Shown here: positions 7,497 through 17,290 of the stretch, piece by piece | Position numbering within the stretch: the stretch's first letter is position 1 | How the letters are laid out: each line of letters starts with the position of its first letter | Virus record (IMG/VR): IMGVR_UViG_3300008450_000115 | Location: 1 to 40,152 of that record | Reading direction: 5' to 3' (one strand) | From: a virus | DNA: 40,152 nt | The notes under the pieces: generated by a model | Told to the model about the DNA's origin: nothing | Databases searched by the model: none | What the model saw: the letters and a program-made list of their open reading frames with translations, nothing else | Position numbers and translations under genes: made by a program

Positions 7497-7906
7497 TGGC
7501 ATTTGAAGTACAGCAAATAAACCCGTTAGATTTACAACCAAGTGTTGGAGTTGGAGTTGGATTACCATTTAGCTCTAACCAGGTATTTAATACTACCTAT
7601 ACAACACAAGAAGCATTAAAGACAAATTTAATAAATTACTTCTTAACCGGAACTTTCGAAAGATATTATAGCCCTAATTTAGGAGCAGGACTACGAGAGA
7701 TACTCTTCGAACAAATGACAGAAGATAGGACAGTTGAAATAGAATCTAGAGTGAGATCAGGTATTGCAACTTGGTTTCCAAACGTAGAAATACTGCAAAT
7801 ACTTATACAAGAACAGCAAGATATTAATACAATTACTATCTACATAAAGTACAAAGTAAGTATGACAAATATACAAGACCAATTAGTAATTAACTTTCAA
7901 CAATAA
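7496..7906 (+). CDS. 25: Baseplate wedge protein gp25
   Basis: A 136-residue member of the GPW/gp25 family, the sheath initiator of contractile tails that joins the wedge to the first sheath ring. Typical features are the FLTGTFERYYSPNLGAGLRE segment (residues about 48-67), then ILFEQMTE and RVRSGIATWFPNVEI. Length is close to T4 gp25 (132 residues). It sits directly before gp6 with a TAATG overlap, the same order as in T4. Confidence 0.9.
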   Translation: MAFEVQQINPLDLQPSVGVGVGLPFSSNQVFNTTYTTQEALKTNLINYFLTGTFERYYSPNLGAGLREILFEQMTEDRTVEIESRVRSGIATWFPNVEILQILIQEQQDINTITIYIKYKVSMTNIQDQLVINFQQ

Positions 7907-9720
7907 TGGCTCAAGATAGAGAAATTAAGTATATAAATAAGGATTTTACAGATTTTAGATCTCAGTTAATTGAATTTACTAAGAACTATTTTCCGAATAC
8001 CTATAACGACTTCACTCCTACATCACCTGGTATGATGTTTATGGAGATGGCTGCTTATGTAGGAGATGTATTATCTTTTTACCAAGATATGCAACTACAA
8101 GAAACATACCTGCAGTATGCTAAAAATCCTGCAAATTTATATAACTTAGCTTATATGATGGGGTATAGGCCAAAAACTACAACAGTAGCAGAGGTTGATA
8201 TAGAAGTATCTCACATAGTTAATGCATCAGGTTCTAACGCTCAACCAAACTGGTCACAAGCATTACAAATAGCAGCAGGAACCCAACTTAGTTCTAATTC
8301 AACAGGACAGGTTAAGTTCTACATAGATAAACCTATTAATTTTTCATTTTCAAGTTCCTACGATCCAACAACAGTAGTAGTAGAGAGTTTAGACGGAAAC
8401 GGTCAACCAAACCAGTTTAGATTAATTAAAACTGCTAAAGCATTTTCAGGAGAGGTAAGAACAGCTACTGAAACTATTACATCAGTAGAAAAGTTTAAGA
8501 CAATAACAATTAATGATTCAAATATCATAGGGGTACTATCAATCAGAGATAACAATGGATTAGGAAATACATGGTATGAAGTACCTTTTCTAGGACAGGA
8601 TACAGTCTTTACAGACACAGTAAACGGAGGTTCAGATAATGGGTTAGTACCTTATAACCTATCACTTCAAAAAGTCCCAAGAAGATTTGTAACAAGATTC
8701 AATTCAACAGGTCAACTATTAATACAATTTGGAGCAGGTATAACTGGTCAAGACGATACAATTATTACCCCAGATCCAACCAACGTAGGATTTGGATCAA
8801 ATCAAGGTATCTCAAGAATTGATTACGCATACGATCCATCAAACTTTCTAAACACTAAAGCATACGGACAAGCACCATTAGGCACTCTACAAATCAGATA
8901 TTTAGTAGGAGGAGGAGTCTCAGCTAACGTACCAGCAAATAGTATTACAACAGTAGTTAGCGTTAATGCATCAGGAACAGGAACAGGTTTAGCATTTACA
9001 AATTTAGCAGCAGCTACAGGAGGAAGAGATGGAGATACGGTTGAGGAAGTAAGACAGAATTCATTAAGATCTTTTAACGAGCAAGGAAGAGCTGTAACAT
9101 TACAGGATTATACAGTTAGAGCATTATCACTACCATCTAAATATGGGTCAGTAGGGAAGGTTTTTATAACTCAAGATCAACTATCTAATCCAAATTCAAC
9201 AACAGATAGTATAATCGATAGTAATCCACTATCATTATCCCTATATACTTTAGCTTATAACGGTAATAAAAACCTAACAACAGCAACTGTAAATCTAAAA
9301 AATAACCTAAAGACATACCTATCACAGTACATGCTACTCACAGATGCTATTAATATTAAAGATGCGTTTGTAGTTAACATAGGTGTAAATTTTGACATAA
9401 TTGTACGTCCAAATTACTTAGGTAGTGATACATTACTACAATGTACAACAGCACTGCAGAATTATTTTGACATAACTAAGTGGAATATAAACCAGCCTAT
9501 AGATGTTTCGAATATCTATACAGTACTGGATCAAGTAAAAGGAGTACAAACAGTACAGAAAGTAGAAATAGTGAATAATGCTGGCGGTGATTATTCAGAG
9601 TATGCTTACGATATAAATGGAGCAACAAGAAACAACGTAGTATACCCTTCTTATGATCCTATGATCTTTGAAGTAAAGTTCCCAACAGTAGATATTAAAG
9701 GAAGAATAACAACATTATAA
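7906..9720 (+). CDS. 6: Baseplate wedge protein gp6
   Basis: A 604-residue homologue of T4 gp6 (660 residues; baseplate J-like family), which dimerises around the baseplate to tie wedges together. The N-terminus is diagnostic: INKDFTDFRSQLIEFTKNYF, TPTSPGMMFMEMAAYVGDVL, LAYMMGYRPK. The middle contains the GGRDGDTVEEVRQNSLRSF and QDYTVRALSLP segments found in J-like proteins. It is coupled to gp25 and followed one base later by the next structural gene. Confidence 0.9.
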   Translation: MAQDREIKYINKDFTDFRSQLIEFTKNYFPNTYNDFTPTSPGMMFMEMAAYVGDVLSFYQDMQLQETYLQYAKNPANLYNLAYMMGYRPKTTTVAEVDIEVSHIVNASGSNAQPNWSQALQIAAGTQLSSNSTGQVKFYIDKPINFSFSSSYDPTTVVVESLDGNGQPNQFRLIKTAKAFSGEVRTATETITSVEKFKTITINDSNIIGVLSIRDNNGLGNTWYEVPFLGQDTVFTDTVNGGSDNGLVPYNLSLQKVPRRFVTRFNSTGQLLIQFGAGITGQDDTIITPDPTNVGFGSNQGISRIDYAYDPSNFLNTKAYGQAPLGTLQIRYLVGGGVSANVPANSITTVVSVNASGTGTGLAFTNLAAATGGRDGDTVEEVRQNSLRSFNEQGRAVTLQDYTVRALSLPSKYGSVGKVFITQDQLSNPNSTTDSIIDSNPLSLSLYTLAYNGNKNLTTATVNLKNNLKTYLSQYMLLTDAINIKDAFVVNIGVNFDIIVRPNYLGSDTLLQCTTALQNYFDITKWNINQPIDVSNIYTVLDQVKGVQTVQKVEIVNNAGGDYSEYAYDINGATRNNVVYPSYDPMIFEVKFPTVDIKGRITTL

Positions 9721-9721
9721 T

Positions 9722-10843
9722 ATGGCAGTATATAGAATATTCCCGCAACAAGATGCATTTATCTTTAGTGAAACTCCTACCGCAAATGCAGGATTAGATG
9801 AAATCCTAGAAGTAGGAGGATATGCAGATATCTCAGGAGAAGGGGAAACAAGTAGAATATTAGTTCAATTTGATTCAACAGAAATTGCAGATGTTGTTAC
9901 AAACAAGATAGGAAGTAATAACTACAGTGCTTCCTTAGGAATGTACCTTGCAGATGCATACCAAATACCTGTTAATACAGTAATATATACATACCCTATT
10001 TACTCTCCAGCAGGATGGGATAACGGTACAGGAAAATACGGAGACGTACCTACAAATACATCAGGAGTTTCTTGGCAATATCAAAAAGCAGGTGAAACAA
10101 ATGTATGGCCAACATCACTCCCAGCCGGAGTTACCTATTCAACAACAGGATCAAAACCAGGAGGAGGAGCATGGTATACAGTTTCTGGATCAGTAAATTT
10201 AGAATTCACACAATCAAACACAATCAAGTCAACTTACGATATCGATATAAATGTAACCGATGCTGTGAAACTATGGAATAATGGATCAATAGGTAATAAC
10301 GGGTTTATACTAAAACTAAGCAGTAGTTTAGAGTTTAATACAACTTCCTCTATTAGACTAAAATACTTTGGGGCAGATACAAATACTATCTACCCGCCAT
10401 ATTTAGAGTTTAGATGGAATGATACAGTATATAGTACAGGAAGTCTTTCGACATTAAATAATAGTCTTGCTACAATAAAAATCAGCAATAATAAAGGAGA
10501 GTACGTAGATACAGGAAAGCAGAGATTTAGAATAGCTGCACAACCAAAATATCCAACTAGAATTTTTAGCACTTCCTCTATATACCTAACCAATTATGCT
10601 TTACCTACAGCATCATATTGGGGAATAAAAGATGAAAACACAGAAGAGATGATTGTTGATTTCGATAATACTTTCACAAAAATAAGCTGTGATTCAACAG
10701 GACCTTACTTCGATGTGTATATGGATGGGTTGCAACCGGAGAGATATTATCGTATATTAATTAAGTCAACTATAGACGGAAGTACTGTGGTAGTAAACGA
10801 CAGTAACAACAATATATTTAAGGTAGTAAGAAATGGACAGTAG
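9722..10843 (+). CDS. Beta-rich virion structural protein
   Basis: A 373-residue protein made almost wholly of beta-strand-forming sequence. The first part (VYRIFPQQDAFIFSETPTAN, ILVQFDST) resembles DNRLRE-type carbohydrate-binding modules found in extracellular and virion proteins. Near the C-terminus, YFDVYMDGLQPERYYRILIK resembles a fibronectin-like strand pattern. It lies between gp6 and the large gp7-position protein, so it is likely a baseplate wedge or peripheral baseplate component. No T4 counterpart can be named from the sequence. Confidence 0.65.
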   Translation: MAVYRIFPQQDAFIFSETPTANAGLDEILEVGGYADISGEGETSRILVQFDSTEIADVVTNKIGSNNYSASLGMYLADAYQIPVNTVIYTYPIYSPAGWDNGTGKYGDVPTNTSGVSWQYQKAGETNVWPTSLPAGVTYSTTGSKPGGGAWYTVSGSVNLEFTQSNTIKSTYDIDINVTDAVKLWNNGSIGNNGFILKLSSSLEFNTTSSIRLKYFGADTNTIYPPYLEFRWNDTVYSTGSLSTLNNSLATIKISNNKGEYVDTGKQRFRIAAQPKYPTRIFSTSSIYLTNYALPTASYWGIKDENTEEMIVDFDNTFTKISCDSTGPYFDVYMDGLQPERYYRILIKSTIDGSTVVVNDSNNNIFKVVRNGQ

Positions 10844-11171
10844 TATTGAAATAGTAAAGACAGTATTTAGTACTGATAAATTCAATAAAGTAGTAGATAC
10901 TTCTTTCAAGACATTTACACAACCAGTTCCTGAAGAAGATCCAGATACTCCCGAGGAATTATTTAGATTATACGAGAAACTATACTTTAGTATAGATATA
11001 ACAGGAGAAACTAATTCACATGAATACTTAATTAAAAAAAGTTCTGAATTAGTAAATTTTGATAGAGTTACAGAAGATATACAACCTCTTTTAGATGAGA
11101 TTGCTCAATTAAGAGAACAAAATTTAGCACTAAATCAACAGTTAATAGACTTAGAAACAGCTAGCACATAA
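10833..11171 (+). CDS. Small baseplate-operon protein with C-terminal coiled coil
   Basis: A 112-residue protein that overlaps the previous gene by 11 bases and the next by one base (TAATG). The C-terminal 30 residues (LLDEIAQLREQNLALNQQLI) are a strong coiled coil. The middle is acidic (EEDPDTPEELFRLYEKLYF). It is probably an assembly partner of one of its neighbours in the wedge. Function not known. Confidence 0.6.
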   Translation: MDSSIEIVKTVFSTDKFNKVVDTSFKTFTQPVPEEDPDTPEELFRLYEKLYFSIDITGETNSHEYLIKKSSELVNFDRVTEDIQPLLDEIAQLREQNLALNQQLIDLETAST

Positions 11172-14100
11172 TGGCAGATATTACATATACAGTCAACCAA
11201 GACGATCCAAATAGTATACAAGGTTTTGAACAATTCTCAGAAGCTGATAAGAATCTTATTGGTACTTTTGAAGTAAATAACTTATTCGATAGTTTTAAGA
11301 ATTTAGCAGAACTACATATATTATCTTTATCAGATACATTACTAGAAAGTCATTATAACTATACTAACTATAAACAACTAGGTAATGCTCAATCAGCTGG
11401 AAAAAGCGGAGCATCTGTAATAACTATAGACCCTGTTGAAGATTCAAAACTATACGGATATCAATATGGTGGAATAAAATTACTATATCACTTTTTAAAT
11501 GATCCATATACAACTAAGAAAGAAAGAATACCTTTCTATGTTGAGTCGATATCACCAGATAGAACAGAGGTAAGATTACAGTCATTAGATTTATCAAATG
11601 ATGATATTAAATCATATACTCAAGCTATAAAAGATAAGTTAGCAAGTCAATCTTATTTTAATGAATTTAGATTGAATTTTGAAAATAACGACTTATTTAT
11701 CGGGATAAATATTGATGTAATAGAAAGTAACGGTGATAGTTATGTAGCGGTAAAACTATATGAACCATTACCATCAACTTATGACTTAAAATCAATTACA
11801 TATATTAATGAAGTTATATCTGACTCTGTAGCATTTGAAGTAGATAGTTTAACTACACTTGAAACTACTACAGCACCTACACTGAGATCTCCTAACTTTA
11901 ACCTAGAAGTATCAGATCAAAGCGTAATCCCAACAGGATATTACTCATATAACGACCTATTTAGCTATCCAGTAAATAATACAAATAGTCAAATATTCTC
12001 ACTGTATAGTGAAAAAGGAGCAGAGATTAGTATAGACCATACAGACTATAGTGATTTTATTCACTTTTCGTCTGCATATGAGAGGTTAGTCAACTTTAAA
12101 TACAAATTACAGTTGATAGAAGGGTATTCTTCTAGCTTATCTCAAATAAATACTGCAGCATCTCAATCAGCCGGAACAACAGGAAGTAACACATATTACG
12201 ATAATCAAATACAAGGAATTTTAGATAATTTCGATCATTACGAAAGATTCTTATACTATGAATCAAGTAGTTATGCTTGGCCAAAATCAAACAGTACTAA
12301 ACCCTACCTGAACGTAAGTAGCTCAAATAGTAGTGCTATAAGTTGGTATGCAAATCAACTAGCAACAGCTAATGGATATGATTTATCGAATGGGAATATA
12401 CTAATAAATTCAATTCCAACTTTTTTAAGAGATGATCCAAGTAATGAAAATTACTTAACATTTATCTATATGATTGGACAGCATTTTGATAACTTATGGC
12501 TGTATTCAAAAGCAGTAACTGATAAATATGATGCTGATAATAGAACAGATTTTGGTATTTCAAAAGACTTAGTAGCAGAAGCTTTAAAGAATTTTGGAGT
12601 AAAAGTATATACATCAAATAAGTCAATTGGAGACTTATTCGATTCTTTTATAGGGCAAGGATATCAATCAGGAAGTGAAGTAATAAATTACTATATAACA
12701 GGATCTATCACAGGATCAAATATTCCTGTAGCTAAAGTATCGTACGATGATTATAATAAGGAGGTACAGAAAAGAATATATCATAACTTATCTCACCTCC
12801 TAAAAACAAAAGGAACTGAAAGAGGATTAAGAGCATTAATTAACTGTTTTGGGATCTCTTCTGATATATTGAAGATAAAACAATACGGTGGAAGAAATAC
12901 AAACGAAAGACCTTTCTTCGGAGATTACGAACCATATACAAGTTCATTAGATAAAATCAGATTAGATAATACAGGTAGTATAATCTCAGGAAGTACTCTT
13001 TCTAGCTATACCTCTATTGTAAAAAGAGATAGTAGTTATACAGATGACTTACATACAATTGAAGTAGGATTTTCACCGATAGATAATATTGATAATTACA
13101 TCATATCAAATATAACAGCATCTTTTGATATTGATGATTATATAGGAGATCCGGGAGACTTAACATCAGGAAGCTATTCAGGACTTAGTCAAATTGCTAA
13201 TAGAGTATTGAGCGGTTCTCTAGGAACTGACAGTCACTATAATTTACAAGACTATGTACGTTTAATTAAGTTCTATGATAATACAATCTTTAAAATGATT
13301 AAAGATTTTATTCCTGCTAGAGTTGTTGCGGATACAGGAGTTATTATAAAACCAAACCTACTAAATAGATCGAAAGCTAAATCAGTAACACTATCTGGTT
13401 CAAGACCAGAACTTTCAAGTTCAATCGATACTGCATTTATAGAAGGAAACAACGCAGGAACATTTCAAATATCAACAGGACAATCTACCACAGCATATTC
13501 AGAGTCAATTCAAACACCAGATGGATTGGCAATCGCTGACTTCCTTCATGGACAAGAACAACCAAGATATAATGGAGAATTCTCAGGAAGTGGAATTACT
13601 GTAACAGACGGTAATCTAACTGCAAATAATCCATATACAGTATTAATTAACGGAGCTTATAACTTTACAAATATAAACTACGTTAGTGAATCAATAGTAA
13701 CATGTCTATTAGCACCAATACAACCTCAAATAGTATATATAACATCATCAACTCAACAATTTAACTCTGATGATTTCTTTAACATAGGTACAATATCAAG
13801 CGGACAGTTTATTTTTAGTGCATCAGACGATACAACATCACCGGTATATACTCAAATAACATTCCCACATGCTTTTTCAGGATATCCGCAGTATACTAGT
13901 TTCTACCTATGGGCACAAAACCCTGCTATAACATCGGTGGAATGTACACAATCTATTCAATTAATATTTGGAACATGCAGTATTAACGTTAAACCTACAG
14001 CTCCAAATACAGTTAGTAGTGTAAATGCTCAAAACCTAGCATCATGGTTTACTATACATCCAGATCAAATAGGATCAGTACAGTATACAGCATCTTGGAA

Positions 14101-15355
14101 TAACGGAGATGATGTAGTAGGAATTCCAAGTTCACAAACAGGAAGTTATATATTTACTCAAGGAGATGGAGTATCTGTATCAATAATAGTAAGAGATCCT
14201 AATCTAGGAGATATATGTAAAGCAGTAAAAACAGTTGCTGTAGGAACATTAGAATTAGGGACAGTACAACCACCTGTAAATGGATTTGAATTTAGATATT
14301 CTAGTAAGAGATCAGTAACAACAGGAGGAACTGCAGGAGGTGGAATTGGTGGAGGAAGTGGTGCAACAGTCTGCGAACCACAGTATGCATACCCGCCTAC
14401 TCCAGAACTACCACCACCGCCTATAGTAGGATATGTATGTCCTACAGATAACAGTTACCGGTTCCTAGGGCAACCAACAAACCTTACTAATGTAGAAAAT
14501 GATCCAAATGTTAATTTAGGAATACCTGGGTTTTTTACAAATGCAAATCAAAACACATTCCCAGCAGCAGGAATGCCAGGAGGTGGTAATGCATCTCAAA
14601 TTAGATATAGAGTATTTGAAGTATTTGGTAGTCCAGTACAACCTGGTTCAGTCGGAATACCATATCAAGTTAGGTACGCAAAAACAACACCATTTAGGCC
14701 AGCTTTATATGAAGAAAGTATCACATTAACTCCAGTTGAACCTATACGAGATTACACAGGTATGAGTCCGTATGCAGGTATACAACCACCACGTCAATGG
14801 TTTACTTTTGATGAAGCTAATTCACAATCTGCTAACTTCCTTGGTAATTCAAATCTTGACATGATACGATACGTAACACGTAATCAAAAAATACCTCCGT
14901 ATAATGGACAACAGGACGTAAGTACAGTAACGGATTACATAAGAACACTTACGAATACAGATCTAGACTCTGGAATTTGGCCACTTACGATGTATAATGC
15001 TCCAAGACAGACTAGTGTAATAAATCTTACAGATGGCTCTCAGGTAATAACGGATATCCCGCAAGAACAAAGAGTAAGAGCATACATAATTCAAGCATAT
15101 AACCCAGGTATTGAAGCCAATCCACAGTATGATGGAATTATGAGACAGGTAGTAGTTTATGGAGAAAAAGCACAACTAAGCCAAGTAGAAGGAACTGGTA
15201 ATAATGTAAATTTTGTAGATGAATACCTTAAAGTTGATTTTAATTACTCCAGTGGAATTCCAATAGTACAAGCAGGTAGCGTGACAAATCAACCATCATC
15301 TATAACACCAGGAGAGACTTGGGTAAAATTCCCTAGAAGATACTTTACACTATAA
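11171..15355 (+). CDS. Large baseplate wedge protein, gp7 position
   Basis: A 1394-residue protein, the largest here. The N-terminal ~700 residues are helical with a recognisable block YNKEVQKRIYHNLSHLLKTK followed by GTERGLRALINCFGI (about residues 530-565), which I recall from environmental T4-like wedge proteins in the gp7 position. A beta-rich, Ig-like stretch follows (about 880-1030), then a Gly-rich and Pro-rich hinge (GGGIGGG; PELPPPP, about 1055-1080) and a C-terminal domain containing Cys and aromatic residues. T4 gp7 is 1032 residues; identity with gp7 is inferred from position and size, not from clear similarity. Confidence 0.6.
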   Translation: MADITYTVNQDDPNSIQGFEQFSEADKNLIGTFEVNNLFDSFKNLAELHILSLSDTLLESHYNYTNYKQLGNAQSAGKSGASVITIDPVEDSKLYGYQYGGIKLLYHFLNDPYTTKKERIPFYVESISPDRTEVRLQSLDLSNDDIKSYTQAIKDKLASQSYFNEFRLNFENNDLFIGINIDVIESNGDSYVAVKLYEPLPSTYDLKSITYINEVISDSVAFEVDSLTTLETTTAPTLRSPNFNLEVSDQSVIPTGYYSYNDLFSYPVNNTNSQIFSLYSEKGAEISIDHTDYSDFIHFSSAYERLVNFKYKLQLIEGYSSSLSQINTAASQSAGTTGSNTYYDNQIQGILDNFDHYERFLYYESSSYAWPKSNSTKPYLNVSSSNSSAISWYANQLATANGYDLSNGNILINSIPTFLRDDPSNENYLTFIYMIGQHFDNLWLYSKAVTDKYDADNRTDFGISKDLVAEALKNFGVKVYTSNKSIGDLFDSFIGQGYQSGSEVINYYITGSITGSNIPVAKVSYDDYNKEVQKRIYHNLSHLLKTKGTERGLRALINCFGISSDILKIKQYGGRNTNERPFFGDYEPYTSSLDKIRLDNTGSIISGSTLSSYTSIVKRDSSYTDDLHTIEVGFSPIDNIDNYIISNITASFDIDDYIGDPGDLTSGSYSGLSQIANRVLSGSLGTDSHYNLQDYVRLIKFYDNTIFKMIKDFIPARVVADTGVIIKPNLLNRSKAKSVTLSGSRPELSSSIDTAFIEGNNAGTFQISTGQSTTAYSESIQTPDGLAIADFLHGQEQPRYNGEFSGSGITVTDGNLTANNPYTVLINGAYNFTNINYVSESIVTCLLAPIQPQIVYITSSTQQFNSDDFFNIGTISSGQFIFSASDDTTSPVYTQITFPHAFSGYPQYTSFYLWAQNPAITSVECTQSIQLIFGTCSINVKPTAPNTVSSVNAQNLASWFTIHPDQIGSVQYTASWNNGDDVVGIPSSQTGSYIFTQGDGVSVSIIVRDPNLGDICKAVKTVAVGTLELGTVQPPVNGFEFRYSSKRSVTTGGTAGGGIGGGSGATVCEPQYAYPPTPELPPPPIVGYVCPTDNSYRFLGQPTNLTNVENDPNVNLGIPGFFTNANQNTFPAAGMPGGGNASQIRYRVFEVFGSPVQPGSVGIPYQVRYAKTTPFRPALYEESITLTPVEPIRDYTGMSPYAGIQPPRQWFTFDEANSQSANFLGNSNLDMIRYVTRNQKIPPYNGQQDVSTVTDYIRTLTNTDLDSGIWPLTMYNAPRQTSVINLTDGSQVITDIPQEQRVRAYIIQAYNPGIEANPQYDGIMRQVVVYGEKAQLSQVEGTGNNVNFVDEYLKVDFNYSSGIPIVQAGSVTNQPSSITPGETWVKFPRRYFTL

Positions 15356-15360
15356 TATAC

Positions 15361-16569
15361 ATGACACAAGCAGAATTCATAGCATATGTACAACTACCGG
15401 TAAACGTAGTAAACGTTAATATCTGGTATACACAGACTGCACCGTATACAATATTAGGAATTACAATACCTACTTTAGATGCAAATCAAGTAAATATTAC
15501 TCCATTCCTGGACCAAGTACAAGAACTTACTATACCTATTGAGATAGCAGGAACTCAACAAGATATTACGCTAGTGATTAGTACAAGGGAATTACATTCT
15601 ACACCAAATGGAAATTTTTACTTCTTCCTAGTAGAACCATATGTAGTAACCAGTATAACATTACCATCCTTTATAGGAATTGACGCATCAGTATCATTTA
15701 CTCCAGCAATCGATGGTACTATATTTAACGAAAGTCCATACAATATACTACAAGGACTAGCTGAAAATATAAGAAAGTCAAACTATATAATGTTCTCAGA
15801 TAGGTACAAAGTAGGGACATTAGCATTACCAGCTTACACAGGACCTACCAATATAGATGCACTACTATCAGGATCTGCAGAAAAAGCAGATGTTCAAGAT
15901 AGTTTATATTCAGATACTGGATGGATTAATGCAAGATATGAAGGAACAAAAACAAGTGATGTAGATTACCAAGTAAATCCTGCAGTATCAGGTAAAATCT
16001 TTTCAGCAGCAGAATACCCGTTACTGTATGACACAGCTCAAATAGCTTACCAGGTATCACAAAGTCTAGTAATATATTCAAATTATTTCTATACAGGACT
16101 AGGAGATTCTCCAGGATTTAATTCGGATTACATAGATTTTCTAGCAATCTCAGGAAGTAATTATAATCAAGATTCAGATATATTTTATATAAAACATACA
16201 ACAGGAGGTAATCCTGGGCCGTTACTGCCAGCAGTTGGAGAAACTATCGCATTTCAAAGTACACTAGGTACTACATTAGGAACTGATTTTGAAGTAGTAC
16301 AAGTAACTGGAGCATTCCTATTTGCTATTTCACCAATAATAGTATACGGACTTGAAGTAACTAGAAGATATGGAGGAACCCCTGATAGTGCAATTACAAC
16401 ACCAATATCCCCTCAAAATAATTGCTCACTATTTACAATACAACCAACACAGTTATACGAATTAACAGGTAATAAGGTAGTGGGATTGAAAAAGGGATTA
16501 TTATTAGTAGAGGACACAGGTAAATTACTAACAATAGATAGCTACGGATATGTAGTAGCATCTACATAG
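15361..16569 (+). CDS. Virion structural protein, unknown type
   Basis: A 402-residue protein starting five bases after the gp7-position gene. It is beta-rich and Thr/Ile/Tyr rich with no membrane segments. A conserved-looking centre (YNILQGLAENIRKSNYIMF, VQDSLYSDTGWINARYEGT) and a C-terminal beta repeat (KVVGLKKGLLLVEDTGKLL) suggest an adaptor or fibre-base protein. I do not recognise the family. Its place between wedge and fibre genes suggests a fibre attachment role. Confidence 0.6.
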   Translation: MTQAEFIAYVQLPVNVVNVNIWYTQTAPYTILGITIPTLDANQVNITPFLDQVQELTIPIEIAGTQQDITLVISTRELHSTPNGNFYFFLVEPYVVTSITLPSFIGIDASVSFTPAIDGTIFNESPYNILQGLAENIRKSNYIMFSDRYKVGTLALPAYTGPTNIDALLSGSAEKADVQDSLYSDTGWINARYEGTKTSDVDYQVNPAVSGKIFSAAEYPLLYDTAQIAYQVSQSLVIYSNYFYTGLGDSPGFNSDYIDFLAISGSNYNQDSDIFYIKHTTGGNPGPLLPAVGETIAFQSTLGTTLGTDFEVVQVTGAFLFAISPIIVYGLEVTRRYGGTPDSAITTPISPQNNCSLFTIQPTQLYELTGNKVVGLKKGLLLVEDTGKLLTIDSYGYVVAST

Positions 16570-16574
16570 TTAAG

Positions 16575-16608
16575 TTTGTAATTAAAATTAAAACACATAT
16601 ATTTATAA
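16575..16608 (+). promoter_or_regulatory. Composite promoter region before fibre operon
   Basis: TTTG at 16575-16578, 19 bases, then TATATTTA at 16598-16605; the TATTTATAA at 16600-16608 also matches the candidate late motif, 17-25 bases before the ATG at 16625. One sequence may serve both host-type and gp55-type polymerase. Confidence 0.5.
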
Positions 16609-16624
16609 TTAAACGATATTAAAA

Positions 16625-17284
16625 ATGGGATATTTAAGTAATCAAGTAGTAACAGTTGATGCTATCTTAACAAAAAAAGGAAGAGAATTACTTGCAAGAG
16701 GAGATGGTTCTTTTAAAATCACACAATTTGCTTTAGCGGATGATGAAATAGATTATTCATTGTATAACCCAGATCACCCAGAAGGATCTGCATATTATGG
16801 AGAAGCAATTGAAGCAATGCCACTACTAGAGGCATTTCCTGATGAAACTCAAATCATGAAATATAAACTTACAACTCTACCAAGAGGTACTGCTAAGTTA
16901 CCAATTCTTGACTTAGGGTATGCTGCTATTAGATTAAAACAAGGAGCATCATTAGCTATTACTCCACAAACATTAAATTATTTAGGAGCTTCACAAGCAT
17001 TTGAATCCTCAGGGTATACAGCAACTATTGCAGATGCTAGAGTACTAAACTCCTTTAATGGAGTTGGAGTTAATACACCAGAAGCAACAGCTTTAAACTC
17101 AACAACTACCTTAGGAACAAATGTTTCTAAAACAGTAATCGGAACTTCAATTAACTTAACTGCAACAACAGTTAATACATTATTTGGAACAAATACAACA
17201 TTACAAACAACCATTACAGTAATTGGTAGAGATTCAGGAGCAAGGTTAACAATCCCTGTAACAATCATACAAGTAAATCAATAA
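16625..17284 (+). CDS. Conserved virion structural protein
   Basis: A 219-residue protein. The N-terminal half (VDAILTKKGRELLARGDGSF, ITQFALADDEIDYSLYNPDH, EAMPLLEAFPDETQIMKYKL) is a module I recall from many environmental T4-like phages where it belongs to a conserved structural set near tail fibres. The C-terminal half is a Thr-rich beta domain (TATTVNTLFGTNTTLQTTIT), likely Ig-like. It opens the fibre operon after a promoter and a 55-base gap. Specific role unknown; tail fibre connector is a reasonable guess. Confidence 0.6.
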   Translation: MGYLSNQVVTVDAILTKKGRELLARGDGSFKITQFALADDEIDYSLYNPDHPEGSAYYGEAIEAMPLLEAFPDETQIMKYKLTTLPRGTAKLPILDLGYAAIRLKQGASLAITPQTLNYLGASQAFESSGYTATIADARVLNSFNGVGVNTPEATALNSTTTLGTNVSKTVIGTSINLTATTVNTLFGTNTTLQTTITVIGRDSGARLTIPVTIIQVNQ

Positions 17285-17290
17285 TAAGAT